Shown here one piece after another: positions 7,932 through 16,326 of a stretch of DNA of 33,121 bases. The position numbers were made by a program, and so were the translations under genes. Under the pieces are notes generated by a model. It made no database searches. It was not told where the DNA came from and was given only the letters and a program-made list of their open reading frames with translations. The DNA comes from an uncultured Prevotellaceae bacterium (GTDB lineage: Bacteria > Bacteroidota > Bacteroidia > Bacteroidales > Bacteroidaceae), in NCBI GenBank assembly GCA_947166655.1, contig CAMVFC010000028.1, positions 1-33,121 on the forward strand, written 5' to 3'. Each line of letters starts with the position of its first letter. Position 1 is the stretch's first letter.

Positions 7932-9263
7932 TTATAAGGAACGCGCGAGGGTCTTGAATTGCTCGCCGCGGTCTTCCATGTTATGGAAAAGGTCGAAACT
8001 GGCGCAGCAGGGCGAGAGTAATACGGTATCGCCAGGCGTGGCAAACTGCTGGCAGGCGGCTACGCAGTCTTTCATGGAATGCGTCTCGGCCACGGGTAAA
8101 CCTAAGGGGTCGAAGAACTCATGGAGTTTGCGATTGTCGACGCCCAGGTATACAAGGGCTTTGCACTTCTGTTGGACGAGGTCGCGAATGGCGTTGTAGT
8201 CGTTGCCCTTGTCCAGGCCTCCAAGAATAAGTATCGTGGGTTGGGTCATGCTCTCGAGAGCGTACCAGCAGGCATCGACGTTGGTGGCTTTGGAGTCGTT
8301 GATATAAGTGACACCATGCACTTTGCAGACGAACTCAAGGCGATGTTCCACGCCCTCGAAGTCACTGAGACTCTCGCGAATCACGTCGTTTGAAATGCCA
8401 CTCAGGTCGGCGGCGATGCCGGCGGCGAGCGAGTTGTACATATTATGTTTGCCGGACAGTGCCAGTTCCTCTTGCTCCATGTTGAAGGGCGTTGGTCGCT
8501 CGATGACGTATTCGCCGTCGGCGATGTAGGCAATCATGCCTTTCTTCTCAATGATGCTGAACGGACAGAGGCGGCTCTCGATATGATACTTTTTTAGTTC
8601 TTGGCGGATGACGGGGTCCTCGTTCCAGAAGATGAAAGCATCGTCCTTGGTTTGGTTCTGCAGGATGCGCATCTTGGCATCGGTGTACTCCTGCATAGAG
8701 TTGTGGTAACGGTCCAAGTGGTCGGGGGTGATGTTGAGCAGTACGGCGATGTTGGCACGGAAATCGTACATATTGTCCAGCTGGAAACTGGAAAGTTCAA
8801 TGATGTAGTATTCGTGTGGCTCCTCGGCCACCTGTAAGGCCAGCGAACGACCGATATTGCCTGCCAGGCCAACGTCGTAGCCTGCCTTTTTGAAGATGTG
8901 ATAGATGAGGCTTGTCGTCGTCGTTTTGCCGTTTGAGCCAGTGATGCATATCATCTTGGAATGCGTGTAGCGTCCTGCAAATTCTATTTCAGAGATGATG
9001 GGGATGCCGGCAGCTTTGACCTTCTGCACCATGGGTGCGCTGTCGGGGATGCCAGGACTCTTGATGATTTCATCGGCATTGAGGACGCGGTCCTCTGTAT
9101 GCTGACCCTCTTCCCATGGAATCTGATGGGCGTCCAATAATTCTTTATAGTGTGACTGTATTTGGCCTTTGTCTGTGACAAAGACGTCAAAACCCTGTTT
9201 CTTGGCAAGGACAGCAGCGCCGACACCGCTTTCTGCTGCTCCGAGTATGACGATTCTTTTCAT
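7932..9263 (-). CDS. murD: UDP-MurNAc-L-alanine--D-glutamate ligase MurD
   Basis: Cytoplasmic Mur ligase that adds D-glutamate to UDP-MurNAc-L-Ala. The 443-residue product has an N-terminal Rossmann motif (VILGAAESGVGAAVLA, 5-20), the P-loop GSNGKTTTT at 109-117, LNITPDHLDRY in the central domain, NDSKATN (ATP/sugar contact) and the C-terminal LSPCCASFDLF segment that marks MurD. It lies 5 bp after mraY and 35 bp before ftsW on the same strand. Length and motifs are normal for the family. Confidence 0.97.
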   Translation of the reverse strand: MKRIVILGAAESGVGAAVLAKKQGFDVFVTDKGQIQSHYKELLDAHQIPWEEGQHTEDRVLNADEIIKSPGIPDSAPMVQKVKAAGIPIISEIEFAGRYTHSKMICITGSNGKTTTTSLIYHIFKKAGYDVGLAGNIGRSLALQVAEEPHEYYIIELSSFQLDNMYDFRANIAVLLNITPDHLDRYHNSMQEYTDAKMRILQNQTKDDAFIFWNEDPVIRQELKKYHIESRLCPFSIIEKKGMIAYIADGEYVIERPTPFNMEQEELALSGKHNMYNSLAAGIAADLSGISNDVIRESLSDFEGVEHRLEFVCKVHGVTYINDSKATNVDACWYALESMTQPTILILGGLDKGNDYNAIRDLVQQKCKALVYLGVDNRKLHEFFDPLGLPVAETHSMKDCVAACQQFATPGDTVLLSPCCASFDLFHNMEDRGEQFKTLARSL

Positions 9264-9268
9264 GATTC

Positions 9269-10534
9269 TTATCTAACTTTTAAGGTGACGATGGCGAGTG
9301 CGCACATCATGATGCTGACTATCCAGAAGCGTGTTGTAATTTTCGACTCCAGCCAACAGCCCTTGGGCCAGTTCAGAAGCACACGGAAGTCTGCCGGGAG
9401 TTGGTTTGGGGCCACACGGAAGGTGTCGTGCAGTGGAGCACGTTTGAAAACACGTAACTTCAGGCCGCGGCGGTTGCCGTAGCGGGCGTAGTTGGTCTGA
9501 AGCAATACGCTGACACTTTCCATAAGGAAAATGAAGCAAATGACGGGCAGAAGCAGTTCTTTGTGAATGATGACTGCCGTGACGGCAATGATGCCTCCGA
9601 TGGCCAGCGAACCTGTGTCGCCCATAAAAATTTGGGCAGGATAGGCATTGTACCAAAGGAAACCTATGAGCGCGCCAACGAAGGCCATCAGGAAGACAAC
9701 GAGTTCCTCTGAACCTGGTACGAACATAATGTTCAGATATGCGGCAAACTGGATGTGAGAAGAGACGTAGGCCAAAATGGCGAGGGCTGCGCACATTATA
9801 GCCGAATTGCCTGCACACATACCGTCCATGCCGTCGTTCATGTTTGCGCCATTCGAGACCGCCATGACTACGAAGGTTGTGACGAGGACGAAAAAAATCC
9901 ATCCCGCTGCTGTACGGTAGCGGCCTAGCCAGAAGAAAATGTCAGAATAGCTTAGGTTGTTGTTCTTCACAAAAGGTATCGTTGTGACGGTGCTCTTGAC
10001 AGGTTCGCTCTTGTGAACAACGATTTCCTTTTCCGGGCCTTGGGCGATGGTGACGTTCTCGTGGATGACAGCGTCCGGACTTTGCCACAATACGAGACCT
10101 ACGATGATGCCTAAAAAGGCCTGTCCCAATAGCTTGTATAGTGGACGAATGCCATCCTTGCTCTTCTTCATCTTTGTCCAATCGTCCACGAATCCGAGCA
10201 GTCCTAGCCACAGCGTAGTGCCGATCATAATCAGAAGATAGATGTTGCGAAGACGGCCTAAGAGCAAAGCGGGGATAACCGTGGCGATGATGATGATGAC
10301 ACCGCCCATTGTCGGCACACCTTTCTTCTCGACACCGTAGGGGTCGATGGATGCGTCGCGCTGTGCTTCGCTGAGGTTGCGGCGCCTCATCCATTTGATG
10401 AACCATTCACCGAACCAGGCAGAAATGATAAGGGATAGGACGAGTGTCAGCAGCGCACGGAAGCTGATATAACTCCACATATGAGCTCCGGGGATGCCAA
10501 ATTCGTTGAGATAGCGGAAAAGGTAGTATAGCAT
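9269..10534 (-). CDS. mraY: Phospho-MurNAc-pentapeptide transferase MraY
   Basis: Integral membrane enzyme that transfers phospho-MurNAc-pentapeptide from UDP to undecaprenyl phosphate, giving lipid I. The 421-residue product is longer than the roughly 360 residues usual in proteobacteria. The extra length is mainly a polar insertion at about 153-195 and an extended C-terminal loop. Core residues are present: KKGVPTMGG (70-78), the DD pair D117-D118 in FVDDWTK, NDGMDG (233-238) and GDTGS (305-309). The loop that reads HHH in E. coli reads H369-D370-T371 here. It is 33 bp after murE and 5 bp before murD. Confidence 0.96.
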   Translation of the reverse strand: MLYYLFRYLNEFGIPGAHMWSYISFRALLTLVLSLIISAWFGEWFIKWMRRRNLSEAQRDASIDPYGVEKKGVPTMGGVIIIIATVIPALLLGRLRNIYLLIMIGTTLWLGLLGFVDDWTKMKKSKDGIRPLYKLLGQAFLGIIVGLVLWQSPDAVIHENVTIAQGPEKEIVVHKSEPVKSTVTTIPFVKNNNLSYSDIFFWLGRYRTAAGWIFFVLVTTFVVMAVSNGANMNDGMDGMCAGNSAIMCAALAILAYVSSHIQFAAYLNIMFVPGSEELVVFLMAFVGALIGFLWYNAYPAQIFMGDTGSLAIGGIIAVTAVIIHKELLLPVICFIFLMESVSVLLQTNYARYGNRRGLKLRVFKRAPLHDTFRVAPNQLPADFRVLLNWPKGCWLESKITTRFWIVSIMMCALAIVTLKVR

Positions 10535-10567
10535 GAGAGATGGATGGTTGAATTTTTGTTGAATGGA

Positions 10568-12025
10568 TTAGAGACCAAAGGCTTCGCGGACTACTTCGTG
10601 GTCATCGAAATGATGCTTTATACCCTGGATTTCCTGATAGTCTTCGTGTCCTTTGCCGGCAATTAGGATGACGTCGCCAGGTTGGGCCAGGGCGACGGCT
10701 GTGCGAATGGCTTCGCGGCGGTCGGCAATGCTGATGACTTTGGCTTTGTCCTCGGCTGATGTGAGACCTGCAAGCATATCGTTGATGATGGCTTGTGGAT
10801 CCTCAAAGCGCGGGTTATCGGAAGTGATGATGACGCGGTCGGAAGCGCGCACGGCACTTTGTGCCATGAGGGGGCGCTTGCCTTTGTCACGGTTGCCACC
10901 AGCGCCGCAGACGGTGATGCACCGTTGGGGTTTGCGCATGATTTCGTTGATTGTCGACAGAACGTTGTCGAGGGCATCCGGGGTATGAGCGTAGTCCACG
11001 ATTGCTATCTTCCCGTCTGTCGAATGGATGGTCTCAAAGCGGCCATTGACAGGATGCAGTGTGCTGAGTTGCAAGAGCACGTCCTCAGGGCGCTTGCCCA
11101 GACATATAGCTGTACCATAGACGGCCAGGAGGTTGGAGATATTGAAGCGGCCGATGAACTGTACGCTGATGTCGCGACCGTCGATCTGAAGGTCCATGCC
11201 ATCGAAACTCTCCTCAAGAATGCGAGCTCGGAAGTCGGCCATTGTGCGCTGGCTGTAGGTGCGGACCTGTGCTTTGGTGTTCTGCACCATGAACATGCCG
11301 TTGCGGTCGTCGGCGTTGGTGACGACAAAGGATTCTGGCGACAGGCTGTCAAAGAATGCCTTTTTCGCATCGCGATAGGCTTCGATGGTCTTGTGGTAGT
11401 CCAGGTGGTCACGGGTGAGGTTCGTGAAGATGCCGCCTTTGAACTTTAAACCGCCGATACGCTGCTGCGCCACGCTGTGAGAGCTCACTTCCATAAACGC
11501 GAAGCGACACCCTTCATCGGCCATCCGGCCAAGTAAGCGGTTGAGCGTGATGGGATCGGGCGTGGTATGGTCGGTGGCGATGGCTTCGTCATCGATGTAA
11601 TTGCATACGGTGGAGACCAAACCGCATTTGTAGCCAAATCCACGGAACATCTTGAAGAGCAGCGTGGCAATAGTCGTCTTTCCGTTGGTGCCTGTAACAC
11701 CCACCAGATCAAGCTTGTCTGTCGGAGAACCGAAGAACTGATGGGCCAGCGGGCCCACGGCGCTTTCTGTTGATTCCATTTCGATGAAAGTCACAGCGTC
11801 GTTGGTCTCAGGCGTATAGCCAGACTGGTAAACAATGGCTACAGCACCTTGTTCGATGGCTTTCGGGATGAACTGATGTCCATCCACTTGCGTTCCAGGA
11901 AGAGCAATGAATACGTAGCCAGCCTGCACTTGACGGGAATCGATGGCGATATCTGAGATTTCAATCTCGAGAGAGCCTTGGACGCGACGAGGCTCGACAG
12001 CGGATAAGAGGTGTAATAGTTTCAT
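10568..12025 (-). CDS. murE: UDP-MurNAc-tripeptide ligase MurE (likely meso-diaminopimelate-adding)
   Basis: Cytoplasmic Mur ligase adding the third stem-peptide residue to UDP-MurNAc-L-Ala-D-Glu. The 485-residue product has the MurE N-terminal uridine-binding region ([18 protein letters not shown]), the P-loop GTNGKTT at 112-118, the substrate-binding HTTPDP (153-158), EVSSHS (179-184), TRDHLDYH (204-211) with the downstream carbamylatable lysine region, and DYAHTPD (344-350). The DNPR motif at 403-406 is the known determinant for meso-diaminopimelate as opposed to L-lysine. It ends 33 bp before mraY and starts 6 bp after ftsI. Confidence 0.97.
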   Translation of the reverse strand: MKLLHLLSAVEPRRVQGSLEIEISDIAIDSRQVQAGYVFIALPGTQVDGHQFIPKAIEQGAVAIVYQSGYTPETNDAVTFIEMESTESAVGPLAHQFFGSPTDKLDLVGVTGTNGKTTIATLLFKMFRGFGYKCGLVSTVCNYIDDEAIATDHTTPDPITLNRLLGRMADEGCRFAFMEVSSHSVAQQRIGGLKFKGGIFTNLTRDHLDYHKTIEAYRDAKKAFFDSLSPESFVVTNADDRNGMFMVQNTKAQVRTYSQRTMADFRARILEESFDGMDLQIDGRDISVQFIGRFNISNLLAVYGTAICLGKRPEDVLLQLSTLHPVNGRFETIHSTDGKIAIVDYAHTPDALDNVLSTINEIMRKPQRCITVCGAGGNRDKGKRPLMAQSAVRASDRVIITSDNPRFEDPQAIINDMLAGLTSAEDKAKVISIADRREAIRTAVALAQPGDVILIAGKGHEDYQEIQGIKHHFDDHEVVREAFGL

Positions 12026-12031
12026 CTATGT

Positions 12032-14074
12032 TTATTTTTTTAATTCGAGTGTGATGATTTGGTCTTTTTGAGGCTTTGTCCCCGGGGCGAGGCTTTGGTT
12101 GCGAACCTTTCCTTGTCCATTTAGGTGTACTTTGAGGCCCAGCGTTTCCAGGAGACGTACGGCATCCCTCGCATGGAGTCCCGTCAGGTCGGGTATTCGT
12201 CCGTCGAGGGTGTCAGGCACTGCCACGGGCACAGGCGCCGTAAAGACCGACGTACTGTCTGCTGCCTGATGGGTGGGTCGGTAGATTCCTTTAGCCATCA
12301 CGTATTGAGCCAGTTCGCTGAATACCGGTCCTGCTTGTCCGCCGCCAGAGGCGGGAAGTCCGCTTTTTTTGATGCAGACGATGCAGGAGTACTGCGGATC
12401 CTCGCTCGGGTAGAAGCCTGCGAAGCTTACCATGTAGCGTGCCGTACCGCCATGGTAGCTGCCGTGTTCATCGGCCACCTGTGCCGTCCCTGTTTTACCG
12501 CAGACCTTGAACTGCTTGCAGCCAGCTTTCTTTCCGAGTCCCTTCGGGTCGTTGACCACTCGTTCCAGAATCTCATGGATGTCGCGCAGGGTGGAGGGTT
12601 TGCAGATACGTTCCTTCACCGTCACCACAGGGAATTCCTTGAGCGTCTTACCGTCTCGCTGTATCTCGCGTACGAAACGCGGCTGCACCATGCGGCCGTT
12701 GTTGGCAATGGCGTTGTAGAAGGCTACCGTGTAGATTGGTGGTATCTGGGTTTCGTAGCCGATGCTCATCCAGGGCAGGGCGGTCTTGCTCCAGTTAGAT
12801 CCGTCGGTCTTGGGACGTCGTACGTTCGGTTTTCCTGCTCCGGGGAAGGGCAGGTCAAACGGTACGCCGACGCCTTCTCTATAAAGGCCATCGACATACT
12901 TCTCAGGATGTGCGTGGTAGTGTTCGTCGATGATGCGACTGACACCTACGTTAGAGGAAAACATCAGACATTCGTCCACTGAGATGGCACGGCCGTAGCC
13001 TCCCTTGCGCCAGTTATGGTCTTTCATGGGGCGGCCGTGCATCATATAAACGCCGTTGCCGACGTCCACCTGATCATTGCGTGTGATGACGCCGTCCTCA
13101 AGTGCTACCATCATGGAGGCTGTCTTGAATGTGGAACCCGGTTCCCAGAGGTCGGTGATAGCGTTGTTCTTTACTTCGGCATATTGTCCTGGGGCCAGGC
13201 GTGTGAGGCTGACGATGGCTTTGACATCGCCCGTTTTCACTTCCATCAGCACGACAACTCCCACCTCGGCATTGATCTCTATGAGCTTGCGTCGCAAGAT
13301 GCGCTCGGCGGCGTCTTGCATTCCTACGTCGATGGTTGTGATGAGGTCCAACCCGTCCACCGGCTCCACGTCCACCTTGTCCATCCAAGTTCGGCGAAGC
13401 TTTTCGCGATGGCGCAGCCCGTTCTGTCCGCGGAGGATGCTGTCGAATGCAAATTCGAGTCCGTTCATAGCTGAGTCGGAGGTCGATTTGAGTGAGCCCA
13501 GGGTACGTGTAGCCATGGGGCCATAAGGCTTTTGTCGTTGTGGAATCTCCTCAGCATAGAAGCCGGAGACGAGTCGTCCTTCTTTGACAAATGGCAACTC
13601 CAACGCTTGCTTATATTTAATATAGGATACCGCGCGCGCGATAAGAAGATTCCGCCGACCGCGTCTCTTACCATCGAAAAGATATTGTTTCCATTCGGTA
13701 GCGTTTCTATTGGAGAAGAGTTGGGCGAGCCCTTCGCAAAGACTATCGCATTTCAGGTTGAAGAGACTATCGCGCAGGGCCTGCATCTTTGCTTCTGCTT
13801 TGGGATTGTTGGGGTCTTTAACCACGAAATCCATGCGTAGCGTGTAGATGGGCATCGATCCCACCATGAGTTGTCCGTCTGTGGAATAGATATTACCACG
13901 GACAGCGGGAATGGCGCGTTGCTGGGTAGCCATCCGTGAACGCACGGTTTCCCAATAACTTTGCTGCATTGTCATTTCATACACTGCTTTCCCGATGATG
14001 GCAAGTCCGAAGAGGGTCATCGGGATGACAATGAACATGTAGCGTGGTATGGTGCGTTTGCTGTCGTAACTCAT
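12032..14074 (-). CDS. ftsI: Septal class B penicillin-binding protein FtsI/PBP3 with PASTA domain
   Basis: Periplasmic transpeptidase that cross-links septal peptidoglycan with FtsW. The 680-residue product has one N-terminal membrane anchor (about 11-31), a pedestal domain starting near RAIPAVRGNIYSTDG, and a transpeptidase domain with S314-T-F-K317 (catalytic Ser314), S373-S-N375 and K527-T-G-T530. A C-terminal PASTA-like domain follows (about 626-680, beginning IPDLTGLHARDAVRLL). That domain is known from Spo VD and PBP2x types and is common in Bacteroidetes FtsI, but absent from E. coli FtsI. A proline-rich linker (about 605-625) separates the two domains. It overlaps nothing, with 12 bp to the ftsL-like gene and 6 bp to murE. 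Confidence 0.95.
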   Translation of the reverse strand: MSYDSKRTIPRYMFIVIPMTLFGLAIIGKAVYEMTMQQSYWETVRSRMATQQRAIPAVRGNIYSTDGQLMVGSMPIYTLRMDFVVKDPNNPKAEAKMQALRDSLFNLKCDSLCEGLAQLFSNRNATEWKQYLFDGKRRGRRNLLIARAVSYIKYKQALELPFVKEGRLVSGFYAEEIPQRQKPYGPMATRTLGSLKSTSDSAMNGLEFAFDSILRGQNGLRHREKLRRTWMDKVDVEPVDGLDLITTIDVGMQDAAERILRRKLIEINAEVGVVVLMEVKTGDVKAIVSLTRLAPGQYAEVKNNAITDLWEPGSTFKTASMMVALEDGVITRNDQVDVGNGVYMMHGRPMKDHNWRKGGYGRAISVDECLMFSSNVGVSRIIDEHYHAHPEKYVDGLYREGVGVPFDLPFPGAGKPNVRRPKTDGSNWSKTALPWMSIGYETQIPPIYTVAFYNAIANNGRMVQPRFVREIQRDGKTLKEFPVVTVKERICKPSTLRDIHEILERVVNDPKGLGKKAGCKQFKVCGKTGTAQVADEHGSYHGGTARYMVSFAGFYPSEDPQYSCIVCIKKSGLPASGGGQAGPVFSELAQYVMAKGIYRPTHQAADSTSVFTAPVPVAVPDTLDGRIPDLTGLHARDAVRLLETLGLKVHLNGQGKVRNQSLAPGTKPQKDQIITLELKK

Positions 14075-14086
14075 GGTGTGCGGGCT

Positions 14087-14641
14087 TTATTGCTTTTGAA
14101 TCATGAAAGGGGCCTCTGTCGGCGAGAGTAGTGTACTGTCGCCTTTGCTGCGAAGTTGTTGTTCCAGCGCACTCTGACGTGTACGCCGGGTGAGTTCTGC
14201 GTATTGTGTAAGTGCATAGTTCTTGTGTTCAATGAGTTCATGGCGCAGGCGTTCCTCCTCGAGAATCTCCTGCTGGGCATCATAGCGGTTGCTGATATAA
14301 GCGATGCCCAGGACCACGAGTAGCAGAATAAACCATAGTTGTCCGCGCAGGAACGTGCCGATGAGGTAGTCGCCGAACAGGATCTCGCGCAGAGTTATCT
14401 GCGGGAGATTCTCTGCCGAAAGTTTGCTCCAGACGGAATTGTTATGTCTGGTCTGCTTACGCCCTTCGTCCTCCTCGGCGACGACGGCCATAGGAACATC
14501 TTCCAAAGGGGAAGATTCCTTTTCCTCTTCAGCTTCCATGCTTTCTGCATCTGTCGTCTGCGATTCATCGAATTCTGATCCTTCGTGAATAATGAAGATA
14601 GGATCATCAGCGATGTTATTCGCGGCATCGTTTGTCTTCAT
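14087..14641 (-). CDS. ftsL: FtsL-like cell division protein
   Basis: Small bitopic division protein in the position of ftsL between rsmH and ftsI. The 184-residue product has a long acidic cytoplasmic N-terminus (about 1-65, rich in Glu, Asp and Ser) and a basic patch, then a transmembrane helix at about 100-117. A coiled-coil-like periplasmic stretch follows, rich in Glu, Arg and Leu (about 120-165). The topology matches FtsL, which forms a complex with FtsQ and FtsB and activates FtsWI. The extended N-terminus is typical of the Bacteroidetes FtsL-like family. Direct sequence resemblance to E. coli FtsL is slight, so the call depends on topology and context. Confidence 0.85.
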   Translation of the reverse strand: MKTNDAANNIADDPIFIIHEGSEFDESQTTDAESMEAEEEKESSPLEDVPMAVVAEEDEGRKQTRHNNSVWSKLSAENLPQITLREILFGDYLIGTFLRGQLWFILLLVVLGIAYISNRYDAQQEILEEERLRHELIEHKNYALTQYAELTRRTRQSALEQQLRSKGDSTLLSPTEAPFMIQKQ

Positions 14642-14677
14642 ACTTTAATCCTTTTACCAAGAAACTATCATCAAAGC

Positions 14678-14708
14678 GGGGCGACCTACTCCTTTCATTT
14701 ATCGCCCC
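14678..14708. repeat. Hairpin between rsmH and the ftsL-like gene
   Basis: GGGGCGA (14678-14684) and TCGCCCC (14702-14708) form a perfect 7-bp stem with a 17-nt loop in the 76-bp spacer after rsmH. There is no U-run on the minus strand. It may be a transcript-processing or partial attenuation site at the head of the dcw cluster. Confidence 0.5.
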
Positions 14709-14717
14709 TCAAGTCTT

Positions 14718-15638
14718 TTATGCTTTTTCCGCAATGCGGAGTCGTGCGCTACGGCTTCGTGGATTGGCGGTGAGCTCGTCATTATCAGGAACAATGGGTT
14801 TTCCTACAGCGCGTAATGAATTCTGAATGCGCCCATAGATGTCTTGTTGGAGGTTGCCTTCAAGGTTACCGGTGCGAATGATATTCTTTACCAGACGATC
14901 TTCAAGAGAGTGGTATGCGATGACCACCAACCGTCCGCCGGGTGCCAGAATATCTGTTGCAGTGCGGAGCATCTCGCTTAAGGCGTCCATCTCATGGTTC
15001 ACTTCTATCCGCAATGTTTGGAATGCACGTGCGAGGTCTTTCTTTTCGCGATCGTGACCCAATAGAGGAATCAGTATATCAGCCAGCTGCATGGTTGTAC
15101 TGATGGCCTTCTGTTGACGCGCTTTCACGATAGCCGCTGCCAGGCGTGGCGCTTGATGTAACTCTCCATATAGTCGAAAGAGGGTCGTAAGTTGTTGCTG
15201 ACTGTAGCTGTTTACGATGTCAGCTGCTGTGAAATTTGCCTGTTGGTTCATTCGCATGTCCAAAGGCGCGTCGCTACGAAAACTGAATCCTCGTTGGGCT
15301 TCATCAAAGTGATGGCTCGACACACCGAGGTCTGCCAGTAATCCGTCTATGTGTTCAATCTGGTAGTAGCGCATCCAGTTGCGGAGGTAGCGAAAGTTGG
15401 AGTTAATCAGTGTCCATGTTCCTTCATGCTTGTGCTCATCATTTAGCACTTGCCGGATGGCTTCCTTGTCTTGGTCGAAGCTGAAGAGTTTCCCCTTCGG
15501 TCCTAGCCTTCTCAGAATCTCGCGGCTGTGTCCTCCTCCCCCCAATGTTACATCCACATATACACCATCACGCTTGATGTGTAAGCCGTCCACAGCAGGG
15601 TGGAGCAGCACGGGGATGTGGTAACATTGGTGTTCCAT
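14718..15638 (-). CDS. rsmH: 16S rRNA (cytosine(1402)-N(4))-methyltransferase RsmH
   Basis: S-adenosylmethionine-dependent methyltransferase (formerly MraW) that modifies C1402 in the decoding centre of 16S rRNA. The 306-residue product begins with the family's conserved HIPVLLHPAVDGL. It carries the SAM-binding motif DVTLGGGGHSREIL (about 29-42) and FSFDQDKEA, then DLGVSSHHFDEAQRGFSFRSDAPLDMRM, VIAYHSLEDRLVK and the C-terminal NPRSRSARLRIAEKA. It is the first gene of the dcw cluster here. No mraZ precedes it: the next 264 bp are non-coding and lead to a divergent gene. A predicted promoter box ends only four bases before the start codon. Confidence 0.97.
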   Translation of the reverse strand: MEHQCYHIPVLLHPAVDGLHIKRDGVYVDVTLGGGGHSREILRRLGPKGKLFSFDQDKEAIRQVLNDEHKHEGTWTLINSNFRYLRNWMRYYQIEHIDGLLADLGVSSHHFDEAQRGFSFRSDAPLDMRMNQQANFTAADIVNSYSQQQLTTLFRLYGELHQAPRLAAAIVKARQQKAISTTMQLADILIPLLGHDREKKDLARAFQTLRIEVNHEMDALSEMLRTATDILAPGGRLVVIAYHSLEDRLVKNIIRTGNLEGNLQQDIYGRIQNSLRAVGKPIVPDNDELTANPRSRSARLRIAEKA

Positions 15639-15642
15639 GGCG

Positions 15643-15674
15643 CAAAATTAGAAATTTCTACTGAAACACACAAG
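15643..15674 (-). promoter_or_regulatory. Predicted Bacteroidetes-type promoter of the dcw cluster
   Basis: On the minus strand TAATTTTG (15650-15643) matches the TAnnTTTG -7 consensus. CTTG (15674-15671) is a one-mismatch -33 element at a 20-bp spacing. The -7 box ends four bases from the rsmH ATG, so transcription would start at or next to the start codon, giving a leaderless or nearly leaderless mRNA. Confidence 0.6.
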
Positions 15675-15831
15675 GGTTTTTCAATTATTTTTTTTGAAAA
15701 TGTATCAATGTGTTGAATAACATCACTTTTGTACCCTAAAGTTTTACTTTAAGTATAATACCTCTTTTTCAACCTTTTTGTGAAGAAATAACATCGTTTC
15801 CCCGTTGATATGTTTAATTTATCTTGAAAAG

Positions 15832-15863
15832 TTTGTCTGTTCGCTTATCTTTTTATACTTTTG
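15832..15863 (+). promoter_or_regulatory. Strong Bacteroidetes-type promoter for the acyltransferase operon
   Basis: TTTG (15832-15835) and TACTTTTG (15856-15863) match both elements of the Bacteroidetes consensus with a 20-bp spacer. The start codon of the first gene lies 39 bp after the -7 box, leaving a leader of about 35 nt. It diverges from the dcw promoter across an AT-rich 264-bp region. Confidence 0.8.
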
Positions 15864-15902
15864 CAGCGAAAAAAGAGCGCTTAGCATCTTTGACGTGTAC
15901 TT

Positions 15903-16313
15903 ATGAGGATAAAAGGATTTTCATATCGCTACCTTCTTGCGGTTGCTTCGTTTGTGGCTGCTGTTTCTTGTGCTTATAAAGTGCGAGGAGGTGAAACCCA
16001 GATTCATTCTTTGAATACTCAGAAGTTGCATGCGACGAACGATTCATTGGTTAGGGGGCACAAAAAGACGGTGGCGTCTACGCGGGAGTTGCCTTCAGTA
16101 CGCACTCGGATGATGATGTCGCCATGGCCTGTTGAGATACAGCAGCGTGGCCGTCATCTATGCGTAGAAAGTGATCGTTCGCAGTTGTTGCCTGTTTATA
16201 CGGGGACGGGGTCTTTCTTTACGGCCTTTCGCTTACAGCGCGGGACCAATTGGCTCGGTGGATTGCCTCGAGGTACTTACATTATCAATCATAAGCAAAT
16301 AACAATTGGCTAA
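15903..16313 (+). CDS. Small putative lipoprotein of unknown function, first gene of the acyltransferase operon
   Basis: This 136-residue product starts with a basic, hydrophobic signal sequence (about 1-23). It ends in AAVSC, so Cys23 may be a lipidation site, although the box is weaker than a classic LxxC. The mature part has no recognised domain. It has a Ser/Thr/Arg-rich central stretch with several basic residues and ends with WLGGLPRGTYIINHKQITIG. That ending resembles the short beta-strand closure (glycine-Tyr-Ile followed by a strand) of many Bacteroidetes secreted proteins. It is driven by the strong promoter at 15832-15863 and lies 13 bp before the likely start of the PlsC-type acyltransferase, so cotranscription is very likely. 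A role in envelope lipid metabolism is only an inference from position. Confidence 0.75.
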   Translation: MRIKGFSYRYLLAVASFVAAVSCAYKVRGGETQIHSLNTQKLHATNDSLVRGHKKTVASTRELPSVRTRMMMSPWPVEIQQRGRHLCVESDRSQLLPVYTGTGSFFTAFRLQRGTNWLGGLPRGTYIINHKQITIG

Positions 16314-16326
16314 TAGTTTTTCGTCT

